A stretch of 64,000 nucleotides of DNA, taken from assembly GCA_021228405.1 (NCBI GenBank), contig JAJQRF010000008.1:124001-188000 (forward strand), read 5' to 3'. Source of the stretch: Pyrinomonadaceae bacterium. Its GTDB lineage: Bacteria; Acidobacteriota; Blastocatellia; Pyrinomonadales; Pyrinomonadaceae. Each line of letters opens with the position of its first letter. Positions within the stretch are counted from its first letter, which is position 1. Below, piece by piece: positions 24,498 to 31,618 of this stretch. Below the pieces are notes generated by a model. That model made no database searches, was not told where the DNA came from, and saw nothing but the letters and a program-made list of their open reading frames with translations. The position numbers were made by a program, and so were the translations under genes.

Positions 24498-24526
24498 ATC
24501 CGTCTGATCTGCCCGATTCGCGTTTC
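24498..24526. repeat. Second copy of the ATCTGCCC intergenic repeat
   Basis: ATCCGTCTGATCTGCCCGAT and the following TCGCGTTTC match the right half of the inverted repeat at 6964-6992 with a few differences. It lies just after the TonB receptor gene. No left arm is visible here. Confidence 0.45.
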
Positions 24527-24531
24527 CCGTC

Positions 24532-27500
24532 TTAAAACATAAATTTCACGCTTGCCTGCATCGTGCGCGGCTCGAAAGCCTGCGTTGATTTCCCGAAATT
24601 TGCCAGCGAAAGATCGGCGTTCGGCAAATACAGGTTGACCGTGTTCAAAGCGTTAAAGGCTTCGAGCTTCAAGATCAGACATTTCGTTTCGGTAAACAAA
24701 AACTTGCGTCCGACCGAAACGTCGAGCGACATATAACGCGGTCCGCGAAACGTATTTCTTCCCAGATTTCCGTCCGTTCCCGGTGTCGGGGTCGGAAAAT
24801 CGTTGCGCGTAAACAAGCCGTTGATAAAATCAGCGTTGCTGAACCCGGTGCGGATATTTGCCGGAGCATTCGGACGGTCGTAAAATCCGCCGCCGACCGC
24901 GCCGCCGCCGCCGTCACGGTTATAATCACCGCCCGCGCTCGAAGCCGCGCCGTTCCAAACCGAAAACGGTCTGCCCGATTGTGCCGTAAAGATTCCTGAA
25001 ATCTGCCAGTTTTTCAACAAGCTTGCCGTCCAACCGTTTTGTTTTGTCCAGAACGTCGGCGACCAAACGCCCGCAAACGAGAAGCGGTGCGGAATGTCGA
25101 ACAGGCTTCGGGCACGTTCGCACCGCAGACAATCGACGTTTTGCGCGCCTTTCCCGGGTTCGGAGTTGTCCGCAAATTGTCCCGTCGAAGTGTCCGAAGA
25201 AGTGTCGAGCCATTTTGAAAAACGATAGTTCGCCTGCACCGAAAAGCCTTTTGAAAATCCTCGGCGCAGTTCCAGAGTCCCGCCGTGATAGCTCGAATTT
25301 ACGCCGTTCGTGACGAACAGAAGCGTTCCGAAATTCGGATTGATGCGGTCTTCCACGCCGTCGAGCAGATCGCCGCGAAAACGATTGATGTCGTCGATTC
25401 TTTCGAGATTTACGCCGATCGTGCCGTTATAGCCCGCTTCGAGCACCCAACCGTCGAAAAGCTGACGCTGAACGTTCAAAAAGAAACTTTCGCTATATTG
25501 CGTTTTGATCGTCGGATTGACGACAAACCCGGTCGGACGCGGCGCACGTTGTCCCGGAAGCGGATTGATGCCGCCGAACCGATTCAAACCGCGTGCAAAT
25601 TCGGCATTGAACGGAACGGGAATGCCGTAGAGAATGACCGTTCCGAAACCCTGGCTCGGATTCGTCGCGTTCGGCTGTGCAACGATCTGCACCGCATCGG
25701 GCGGAAGCGCACGCGCTCCGGCAATCGATTGCCCGTGATGCGGTTGATAGGCGAGCGAAAATCCGGCGCGAATCGAGCTTTTATTGTCGCCGAACGGATC
25801 GAACGCAACGCCGACACGCGGCGAAAAATTCTTTAATTCGGGTTTGTAAAGGCGTTCGACGCGACCGACCGCCGCGTTTGCGATCCGTTCGCGGAAATTG
25901 CTTCCCTGTCCCAGAATGATCGATGAAAGCAGTCCTTCGCGCTCTTTTGCGTCGCCGAAATAATCCCAGCGAACGCCGAGATTCAGATTGATTCGGTCGT
26001 TAAATTTCCAATCGTCCTGTGCGAAAACGCCGGCTTCGATGAGGCGGAAATAACGCGGAAATCCGGTCGGCTGTCCCGTGTTCGGATTAACCGTCAAAGT
26101 CTGTCGAAAAGGCTGATCGTTGATAAAACTCAAAAGACTCGTAAACGTATAGCTTCCCGCCGATGCCGGACCGAGTGAAAGACCTTTGAAGATTCTGCGT
26201 CCTTCACCGCCGAAACGAATCGTGTGATCGCCTTTGACGAGCGAAAACGTGTTGCGGATTTCATAAGTGCGGAGTTTTGTCCGCGAATTGAAGCTGTCGC
26301 CGAACGGCGCAGTAATTCCCGTGATCGTAATTTCGGGAACAACGGCTTCGTCGTTTCCGCGTCCCGTGTTGACAAATCCCGCCGAAAAACGCAGATCGTT
26401 GACCGCTTTTGTCCAACTGTGCGTATAACCGAAATTGAAGTTTCCGAACGCGCCGTCGAAAAACCCGCGCTGACCGCGCACCGCTTTTCCGTTGGTCGCG
26501 GCGGAAGAACTTGTCCCGCCTTCGTCGCGCTGATATTCGGCGATCCAGCGTCCTGAAATTTTGTCTTTATCGCCATTAAATGAATGATCGATACGCGCCA
26601 GATATTGATCCGAACGGATATAATCGCGCAAATTTACACTTGCCGTTCCCGTTGCGGGAATGACGACATTGTTGATCGTCAGATTGGTCTGATTTTGATA
26701 ACCGCTTCCGGCACGGTTCGGTGTCGGCGCGGCATAATTTTGAAATAGTCGATTAGCAATATTGTTCGGGCGGGTGCTTGCGACGTAATTTCTTAGTTCG
26801 GGCGTTTCGACCTGAAAAGAAAAAGCCCGTGCCAAAGCGTTTTTAGAGCCTTCGTAGCTTCCGAAAAAGAACGTTTTCTTTTTGCGGATTGCACCGCCGA
26901 GGCTTGCGCCGTATTGATTGAAAACCTGCGGAGCGCGTTGCGCAGCGAAAAAGTTTCGTGCATTCAACGCCGCGTTGCGATGATATTCCCAAAGCTGTCC
27001 GCGCAATTCGTTCGTGCCCGATTTCGTCCGCATATTAATAACCGAACCGTTTCCGCGTCCGAATTCCGCCGAAAAATTATTTGTCTGAACCTGAACTTCC
27101 TCGATGACCTCGACGCTCGGCACGATCGCGGGTTCGCCTGTGTTGTTGGCGTTCACATTAACCGCGCCGTCCAAAACGTAATTGTTTCCGCGATAACGGT
27201 TTCCGTTGACCGTCACGACGGGCGAGTTGGTCAATTTCGTCGAATTTGCCGCGCCCGGAATCGCCGTCGCTCCGGCTGAAAGCTTGGTCAGCGCGAAAAC
27301 GTCGCGTTGCGGCAAAGGCAGTTCGACGACGGCTTGACGCGTAAAAGTGTCGGAAAGACGCGCTTCATTTGAAACCTGCGCAACGGCTTCATCGCCGCCG
27401 ACCTGCACGATCGTCTGCACTTCGCCGACTTCCATTTTGACGTTCAACTCGGAAGTCTGACCCACATTGAGCTTCAGATTTCTCAATTCGTAGGTCTTAA

Positions 27501-27774
27501 AACCGGGAATGCGGACGAAGATCGTATAACTTCCCGAAGGCAGACTCGGAAAAACGAATTCGCCGCTTTCATTGGTCGTCGTCGTGCTGATCTGTGCCGT
27601 CGCCTCGTTTTGGGCGACAACCGCCGTTGCCACGATCACGTTTCCCGCGCTGTCCGCAATCGTGCCGCGCAATGACGTTTCGGTGATCTGTGCGCTTGTC
27701 TTAAGCGAAAAGCAAAGACACAAAAACAGCGAAACAAACAGTATTTTGCCGAAATAAAATACTACTCTACTCAT
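24532..27774 (-). CDS. TonB-dependent receptor with N-terminal carboxypeptidase-regulatory-like domain
   Basis: 1080 aa. A signal peptide ending TSAQ is followed by a CarboxypepD_reg-like beta-sandwich (residues ~32-125, GTIADSAGNVIVATAVV and SGSYTIFVRIPGF), then the plug domain (~135-260) with EFGRGNGSVINMRTKSGTNE, and a long barrel. The C-terminus ends in Phe (SVKFMF), as outer-membrane barrels do. Such Oar-like/SusC-like receptors are common in Acidobacteriota and take up oligosaccharides, peptides or siderophores. The substrate is unknown. No SusD-like partner is adjacent. Confidence 0.92.
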   Translation of the reverse strand: MSRVVFYFGKILFVSLFLCLCFSLKTSAQITETSLRGTIADSAGNVIVATAVVAQNEATAQISTTTTNESGEFVFPSLPSGSYTIFVRIPGFKTYELRNLKLNVGQTSELNVKMEVGEVQTIVQVGGDEAVAQVSNEARLSDTFTRQAVVELPLPQRDVFALTKLSAGATAIPGAANSTKLTNSPVVTVNGNRYRGNNYVLDGAVNVNANNTGEPAIVPSVEVIEEVQVQTNNFSAEFGRGNGSVINMRTKSGTNELRGQLWEYHRNAALNARNFFAAQRAPQVFNQYGASLGGAIRKKKTFFFGSYEGSKNALARAFSFQVETPELRNYVASTRPNNIANRLFQNYAAPTPNRAGSGYQNQTNLTINNVVIPATGTASVNLRDYIRSDQYLARIDHSFNGDKDKISGRWIAEYQRDEGGTSSSAATNGKAVRGQRGFFDGAFGNFNFGYTHSWTKAVNDLRFSAGFVNTGRGNDEAVVPEITITGITAPFGDSFNSRTKLRTYEIRNTFSLVKGDHTIRFGGEGRRIFKGLSLGPASAGSYTFTSLLSFINDQPFRQTLTVNPNTGQPTGFPRYFRLIEAGVFAQDDWKFNDRINLNLGVRWDYFGDAKEREGLLSSIILGQGSNFRERIANAAVGRVERLYKPELKNFSPRVGVAFDPFGDNKSSIRAGFSLAYQPHHGQSIAGARALPPDAVQIVAQPNATNPSQGFGTVILYGIPVPFNAEFARGLNRFGGINPLPGQRAPRPTGFVVNPTIKTQYSESFFLNVQRQLFDGWVLEAGYNGTIGVNLERIDDINRFRGDLLDGVEDRINPNFGTLLFVTNGVNSSYHGGTLELRRGFSKGFSVQANYRFSKWLDTSSDTSTGQFADNSEPGKGAQNVDCLRCERARSLFDIPHRFSFAGVWSPTFWTKQNGWTASLLKNWQISGIFTAQSGRPFSVWNGAASSAGGDYNRDGGGGAVGGGFYDRPNAPANIRTGFSNADFINGLFTRNDFPTPTPGTDGNLGRNTFRGPRYMSLDVSVGRKFLFTETKCLILKLEAFNALNTVNLYLPNADLSLANFGKSTQAFEPRTMQASVKFMF

Positions 27775-28242
27775 ATTTTTAAAAGATTCAGGTCGATTTT
27801 TTGGAATTTAGACTTTGTTTTTATAGCAGACAAAAGTCTGGAAAGCAAGCTTTTTTTTATATTTTATCGGGTTTTTCAAAATTTAATATTAACCCGCGAT
27901 TGCCCCCGGAAACCGACTTTTAAGATTTCGATCCGTCCGGCACCCGGTTTTTCCCTTTTTGCTGATCGCCATTAAAAAGTTGTCAGCATTCGGGTTATAA
28001 AAAATTTAATTATTCATTTTGACAAAACCATAGGTAAAAATATAAATTTTAAACATACTTACTTTGATTTTTTAACTGTCCGCCATACAAAACTTTTTAT
28101 TTCGGCATTATACAATCGCGTATTTTGTGAACTAGGGCAGAATAAAGATTTTCATATTGATCTTTATGGCTTCTACATTGTGGTTGGAAAACTTTAGAAA
28201 GTTTTTTGATCATTCTAAATTTCCACGATAAGGAGAACAGAT
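27775..28242. other. 468-bp AT-rich intergenic region with promoter and possible leader
   Basis: No credible gene. The left part is the upstream region of the TonB receptor (minus strand). The right part has a good promoter at 28019-28046. Then comes a ~190-nt leader with two inverted repeats: ATAAAGAT/ATCTTTAT (28142-28149 with 28160-28167) and AAAACTTT/AAAGTTTT (28188-28205), the latter followed by a few T residues. Confidence 0.55.
28019..28046 (+). promoter_or_regulatory. Sigma-70-type promoter for the Tat-peptide gene
   Basis: TTGACA (28019-28024), a 16-nt spacer, then TATAAA (28041-28046). It is the best match to a housekeeping promoter seen in the window and leaves a ~190-nt untranslated leader. 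Confidence 0.6.
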
Positions 28243-28452
28243 ATGAATAAAATTGAACCAAACGATACGGTCAGAGAGAGTAAGTTGATCGATCGCCGCT
28301 TTTTTCTAAAAGCTTCTACGTCCGTTGTCGCCGCTGCTGCGGCAGTCACAGCGATCCCGGCAATGGTCAGAGAAGAATCTACCGAAACTCCCCCCAGTGT
28401 TTCAAACGATACAACAAATAAACAATGGAAAGCCGGTTGGATGGCATTTTAA
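28243..28452 (+). CDS. Small protein with twin-arginine signal
   Basis: 69 aa with AAGGAGA before the ATG. DRRFFLKAS is a Tat-type twin-arginine motif, followed by an Ala/Val-rich hydrophobic segment (residues ~24-43). Only ~25 polar residues remain after it, ending in Trp/Phe (QWKAGWMAF). It is far too short for a folded enzyme. Small Tat-signal peptides are known to carry partner proteins that lack their own signal (for example beside some dehydrogenases). The next gene lacks a signal, which fits, but this is inference. Confidence 0.65.
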   Translation: MNKIEPNDTVRESKLIDRRFFLKASTSVVAAAAAVTAIPAMVREESTETPPSVSNDTTNKQWKAGWMAF

Positions 28453-28556
28453 GCTAAAACCCCGACTTTTCCCTGTTTTTTCATCGGCTTTCGTTCTTTC
28501 GTAAAGACCGGAGAGCCTTCCGTTACAATTTAAACAAACAAATTTGGAGAATAAAT

Positions 28557-29315
28557 ATGTCTAAGAGTATACGTGTATCTACAGTTGAGAACCTGGTTAA
28601 ACCTATTGCCGACCCTTCAGTTCCTTTTGTCCGGACAGTTATTGACGGGTATTTTCTAAACATTACAAATCTTTGGTCAAACACGATCGTCGTGAGGTGG
28701 CTGGTCGTTTGCGCCCGTCCCGACGTGGCAGGACAAGCCCCGGGTGAAGTAATTAATGATCGAACTTACACGACATCGGCGTTCTTAGCTCCGGCAAATC
28801 ATAATGTAATTTGGGATATTACCGGCGGACCCTCTTTCGGGCAAACCGATGTCAGTGAACTGCAATATATCGGAAGAAGCGAGTGTAACTACTTCTATCT
28901 GACCAGAGCCTATAAGATGTGTCGCGGTTGGACGGCACAACTCGCGGTTTTACCGTTTTTGGGCAATCCGAACATTTTGCTGAATCCGAAATTGGAGATT
29001 CGTTCACACATCAGTTTGGCGATCACCGATTTGGGCGCACCGCCGACCGTCAACACACAAATTCCGGTTTTGCTTTCGGCTGAACAACGCGGAACTTTCG
29101 TTCCATACAACAACCCGTTTACGACGAATGTTGCCGAGGTAAGCCAGTTGAACACTTCGCTGTCGCTCGGTTCGGGTCAAGCGGAAAATAACATTCTGTG
29201 GACTCCGACACCGAATCCGATTCCCGCAAATGTTTCGGCGTTTGCAACAAGCAACGGAATTGTTCCGCCTTCTACGCTGGAACCGTTCGTTGACGTTATC
29301 AGAAATCTTGTCTAA
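28557..29315 (+). CDS. Hypothetical protein, partner of the Tat peptide
   Basis: 252 aa with GGAGA before the ATG. I do not recognise the family. It looks beta-rich with many Asn, Pro, Val and Thr residues and two to three cysteines (VVCARP, SECNYF, KMCRGW). There is no signal peptide. It lies 104 nt after the Tat peptide and ends at a strong terminator, so the pair probably forms one transcription unit. Its first ~60 codons use AT-rich choices more than neighbouring genes do, which might hint at transfer. Confidence 0.65.
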   Translation: MSKSIRVSTVENLVKPIADPSVPFVRTVIDGYFLNITNLWSNTIVVRWLVVCARPDVAGQAPGEVINDRTYTTSAFLAPANHNVIWDITGGPSFGQTDVSELQYIGRSECNYFYLTRAYKMCRGWTAQLAVLPFLGNPNILLNPKLEIRSHISLAITDLGAPPTVNTQIPVLLSAEQRGTFVPYNNPFTTNVAEVSQLNTSLSLGSGQAENNILWTPTPNPIPANVSAFATSNGIVPPSTLEPFVDVIRNLV

Positions 29316-29338
29316 TCAGATTTCAGTTCGTTTGAGAA

Positions 29339-29376
29339 GAAAACGCGGAGTCTGCAAGCTCCGCGTTTTCTCTTTT
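29339..29376 (+). terminator. Rho-independent terminator
   Basis: GAAAACGCGGAG (29339-29350) pairs with CTCCGCGTTTTC (29359-29370) across an 8-nt loop, followed by TCTTTT. Confidence 0.85.
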
Positions 29377-29400
29377 GAAGCGGTTTTCGATACCATCGTT

Positions 29401-29694
29401 TTATGAAAGTTTTATTTCATCGCTCAGTTTGACGATCTTCATATTTTCTTCGACCTTTGTGCGGCAGGAAATCACGTCCTTTTGCTTATCTTCCTTTTTG
29501 ATCGAAACCTTGCAGTTCAAACAATCTCCGTTCCAGCAAAAATCGCCGTAGGAAACGGTTTCGATGGAAAGATACTGGAAACAGCGCAAAAGCGAATTAT
29601 TTTCAGGAACCTGGCGTTTTTCGCCTTCGATCTCGATTTCGACAAGTCTTTCAAACGGCTCGAAAGCATCTTTTATATCTTCAAAATTCAGCAT
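29401..29694 (-). CDS. 2Fe-2S ferredoxin-like protein
   Basis: 97 aa. CWNGDCLNC (C-x4-C-x2-C) followed later by SCRTKV gives the four cysteines of a plant-type 2Fe-2S domain. The spacing is like the N-terminal domain of FdhA/NuoG proteins. The N-terminal half (FERLVEIEIEGEKRQVPENN) fits the first strands of that fold. It is an electron carrier or an accessory domain expressed as a separate protein. It follows the LysR gene by 7 nt, so both are on one transcript. Confidence 0.75.
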   Translation of the reverse strand: MLNFEDIKDAFEPFERLVEIEIEGEKRQVPENNSLLRCFQYLSIETVSYGDFCWNGDCLNCKVSIKKEDKQKDVISCRTKVEENMKIVKLSDEIKLS

Positions 29695-29701
29695 TATTTT
29701 A

Positions 29702-30613
29702 TTAAACGGCTCCGGCTAATTTCTGTAAATGTTCCTTTCTATCAAGAATATATTCGATAAAAGCGCGAATCGGTGCCGCCTTCGTGCCTTTGAGGGAGAT
29801 GATCGAAACTTTTCGTTTGACCTGATTTTTTTTGAAACGAATTTGCGCGAGTTTCCCGTTTTTGATCTCTTCGCGCACCGCCCACGACGGAAGCAGTGAA
29901 ACCCCTAAACCGTGTTCGACCATCAATTTTACAAAATAAGTGTCGTTCGATTCGAGCGCGGTTTCGGGTTCGACGCTCAATTTTCGGAAAAAATCGTCGG
30001 TCGCACGCCTGATCGAAGCCCCGCGTTCAAACAAAATCCAGCGTTCCTTTTGCAATTCGTTGAGTTTTACTTCCGTTTTTTCCGAAAGCCGGTGCTTTTT
30101 CCCGACGACCAGAACAAGCTCGTCGTCAAACAATTCGGTCACTTGAAGCGTCGGCGAATAGACGGCGAGCGAGGCAAAACCGACATCGGCAACGCCGTTC
30201 AGAATGTCTTCGACGGTCTGCTCGGTCGCGGTCGTCGTGCGGAAAACGAGCTCGATATTTTCGTGCGCGTCCATAAATTCTTCAAACAAAGGCGCAAACA
30301 GGTAAACCAAAGCCTGAGTCGCCGCCGCCACGCGCACTCTGCCCGTCAGACGTTTTTCCAAGCCGGCGACGCGCTCGCGCATTTCTTCGGTTTCTTCCAA
30401 AATGCGTTCGGCGTATTCGAGCGCGATTCGTCCCGCATCCGTCAAAATCACGCCGCGTTTGGCGCGGATAAAGAGCGGAACGCCGAACTCTTTTTCCAAA
30501 GCCTTGATCTGATGACTGATCGCCGATTGCGTCAGATTCAGTTTTTCCGACGCTTTCGTAAAGTTCAAAGTTTCCGCCACTTCGCGGAAGGTTCTTAACT
30601 GCCAGAGTTCCAT
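29702..30613 (-). CDS. LysR-family transcriptional regulator
   Basis: 303 aa. The N-terminal winged helix reads FTKASEKLNLTQSAISHQIK, with LEKEFGVPLFIR following, the standard LysR signature. Residues ~90-295 are the periplasmic-binding-protein-like effector domain (RVAAATQALVYLFAP, EHGLGVSLLPSWAV). It probably controls the ferredoxin gene behind it, and an operator-like palindrome lies just upstream. The inducer is unknown. Confidence 0.93.
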   Translation of the reverse strand: MELWQLRTFREVAETLNFTKASEKLNLTQSAISHQIKALEKEFGVPLFIRAKRGVILTDAGRIALEYAERILEETEEMRERVAGLEKRLTGRVRVAAATQALVYLFAPLFEEFMDAHENIELVFRTTTATEQTVEDILNGVADVGFASLAVYSPTLQVTELFDDELVLVVGKKHRLSEKTEVKLNELQKERWILFERGASIRRATDDFFRKLSVEPETALESNDTYFVKLMVEHGLGVSLLPSWAVREEIKNGKLAQIRFKKNQVKRKVSIISLKGTKAAPIRAFIEYILDRKEHLQKLAGAV

Positions 30614-30620
30614 TTTTTAA

Positions 30621-30638
30621 TGTTAAATCAATTTGACA
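30621..30638. promoter_or_regulatory. LysR-type operator palindrome
   Basis: TGTTAAAT-CA-ATTTGACA is an 18-nt near-perfect palindrome (one mismatched pair) and contains the T-N11-A pattern of LysR sites. It lies 8 nt upstream of the LysR start codon, suiting autoregulation, and it could also serve the divergent gene at 30795. Confidence 0.55.
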
Positions 30639-30794
30639 TTAATTTCATTCATCGCTGTGATGAAAAATTAGAGTTGGTAAAAGCCGGAAAAAAGCATCTA
30701 TACTTATTGATGACATAATAATTTATGTCAAATTTATTTGAGCGATTTATTTATATCGGAGCAATTATTTATGTTTTACGGAGGAATATCCAAT

Positions 30795-31100
30795 ATGATT
30801 TTTTATACACTCGATTATACGATCGAAAAGACCTTGAGGCAGAATTTATCAGCCGAACAGAAGTTTTTGAAAAGCTTCTCGGACGAAACTTTTTCGGCGA
30901 AAGACGCGAAATTTATTTACACGAAAATTACCGATCATAAATGGTATGTCAGCGAAAAGCTGAAGCGCGATGTCGGGATGATGGTCGCGGCGGTCGATTA
31001 TTTTGAGAACTTTCACGAAACGAAAGCCGAAACGCCGCGTTCGCAGAAGTTTTACAATTCGACCAGACAAGTATTTGAAAATTTATCGATGACGGCTTAA
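30795..31100 (+). CDS. Hypothetical small protein
   Basis: 101 aa. ATG at 30795 was chosen because GGAGG lies ~9 nt upstream; a longer frame from a TTG is unlikely. Charged, helical and soluble, with WYVSEKLKRDVGMMVAAVDYFEN as the most distinctive stretch. No known domain. It is divergent from the LysR gene and ends at a terminator. Confidence 0.65.
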   Translation: MIFYTLDYTIEKTLRQNLSAEQKFLKSFSDETFSAKDAKFIYTKITDHKWYVSEKLKRDVGMMVAAVDYFENFHETKAETPRSQKFYNSTRQVFENLSMTA

Positions 31101-31130
31101 TTTTCAAGTCTGCCGAAATTTAAACAGACT

Positions 31131-31166
31131 GCGTGATCTTTCCCGGGTGAAAGATCGCGTTTTTTC
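31131..31166 (+). terminator. Rho-independent terminator
   Basis: GATCTTTC (31135-31142) pairs with GAAAGATC (31149-31156) around CCGGGT, extended by a GCG/CGC pair with one bulge, and followed by TTTTTTC. Confidence 0.8.
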
Positions 31167-31223
31167 TTTTTAGAGCATTTCCCGAAATTTTGTTAAAATC
31201 GGTTTCAGGAGGAAATTTTATAA

Positions 31224-31445
31224 ATGGCTTTAGTTATGTATGTTAAGCCGGGCTGTCCGTATTGTCAGAAAGCCCGCGACCATTACAACGAAAACGGCAT
31301 CGACTTCATCGAATACGATGCCCAGAACGATAAGCAAAGGCAAAAGGAAATGTTGGAGTTTTCCGGCGGCGATCTGGTCGTTCCGTGCATCGTCGAAAAC
31401 GGCGAATATATCGCATCGGGCTGGGGCAATCCGCCACGCGGCTGA
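31224..31445 (+). CDS. Glutaredoxin-like protein (UXX-star-like)
   Basis: 73 aa, a minimal thioredoxin fold with GCPYCQKA near the N-terminus, the cis-Pro segment LVVPCIVENGEY and a C-terminal GWGNPPRG. The last two features resemble the small UXX-star redox family, whose first active-site residue is often selenocysteine; here it is cysteine. It may reduce disulfides or glutathione adducts in the cytosol. GGAGG precedes the ATG by ~10 nt. Confidence 0.82.
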   Translation: MALVMYVKPGCPYCQKARDHYNENGIDFIEYDAQNDKQRQKEMLEFSGGDLVVPCIVENGEYIASGWGNPPRG

Positions 31446-31491
31446 ACGATCGTTCCCGATTGATCGGCAGTTTGCCGATCTCAAAATGTAA

Positions 31492-31615
31492 GATTTAGGA
31501 TTTGGGATTGCGGAATTTCAAATTCTGTTTATAATATCAAGTTTTGACGCGGAAGGATTTCGAGATTAAACTTAAAATCAAGAAACCAATAATCCGACAT
31601 TCCAAATCCGAAATC
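31492..31615. repeat. Imperfect 25-bp inverted repeat built from GATTTGGGATT words
   Basis: GATTTAGGATTTGGGATTGC (31492-31511) pairs imperfectly with the arm at 31591-31615 (AATCCGACATTCCAAATCCG...). It occupies the spacer before the kinase start and belongs to the word-built spacer hairpins. Confidence 0.45.
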
Positions 31616-31618
31616 TTT

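Noticed and set aside
30738-30794. Longer N-terminus for the 30795 gene starting at TTG 30738
   Set aside because: The GGAGG at 30780-30785 clearly serves the ATG at 30795.
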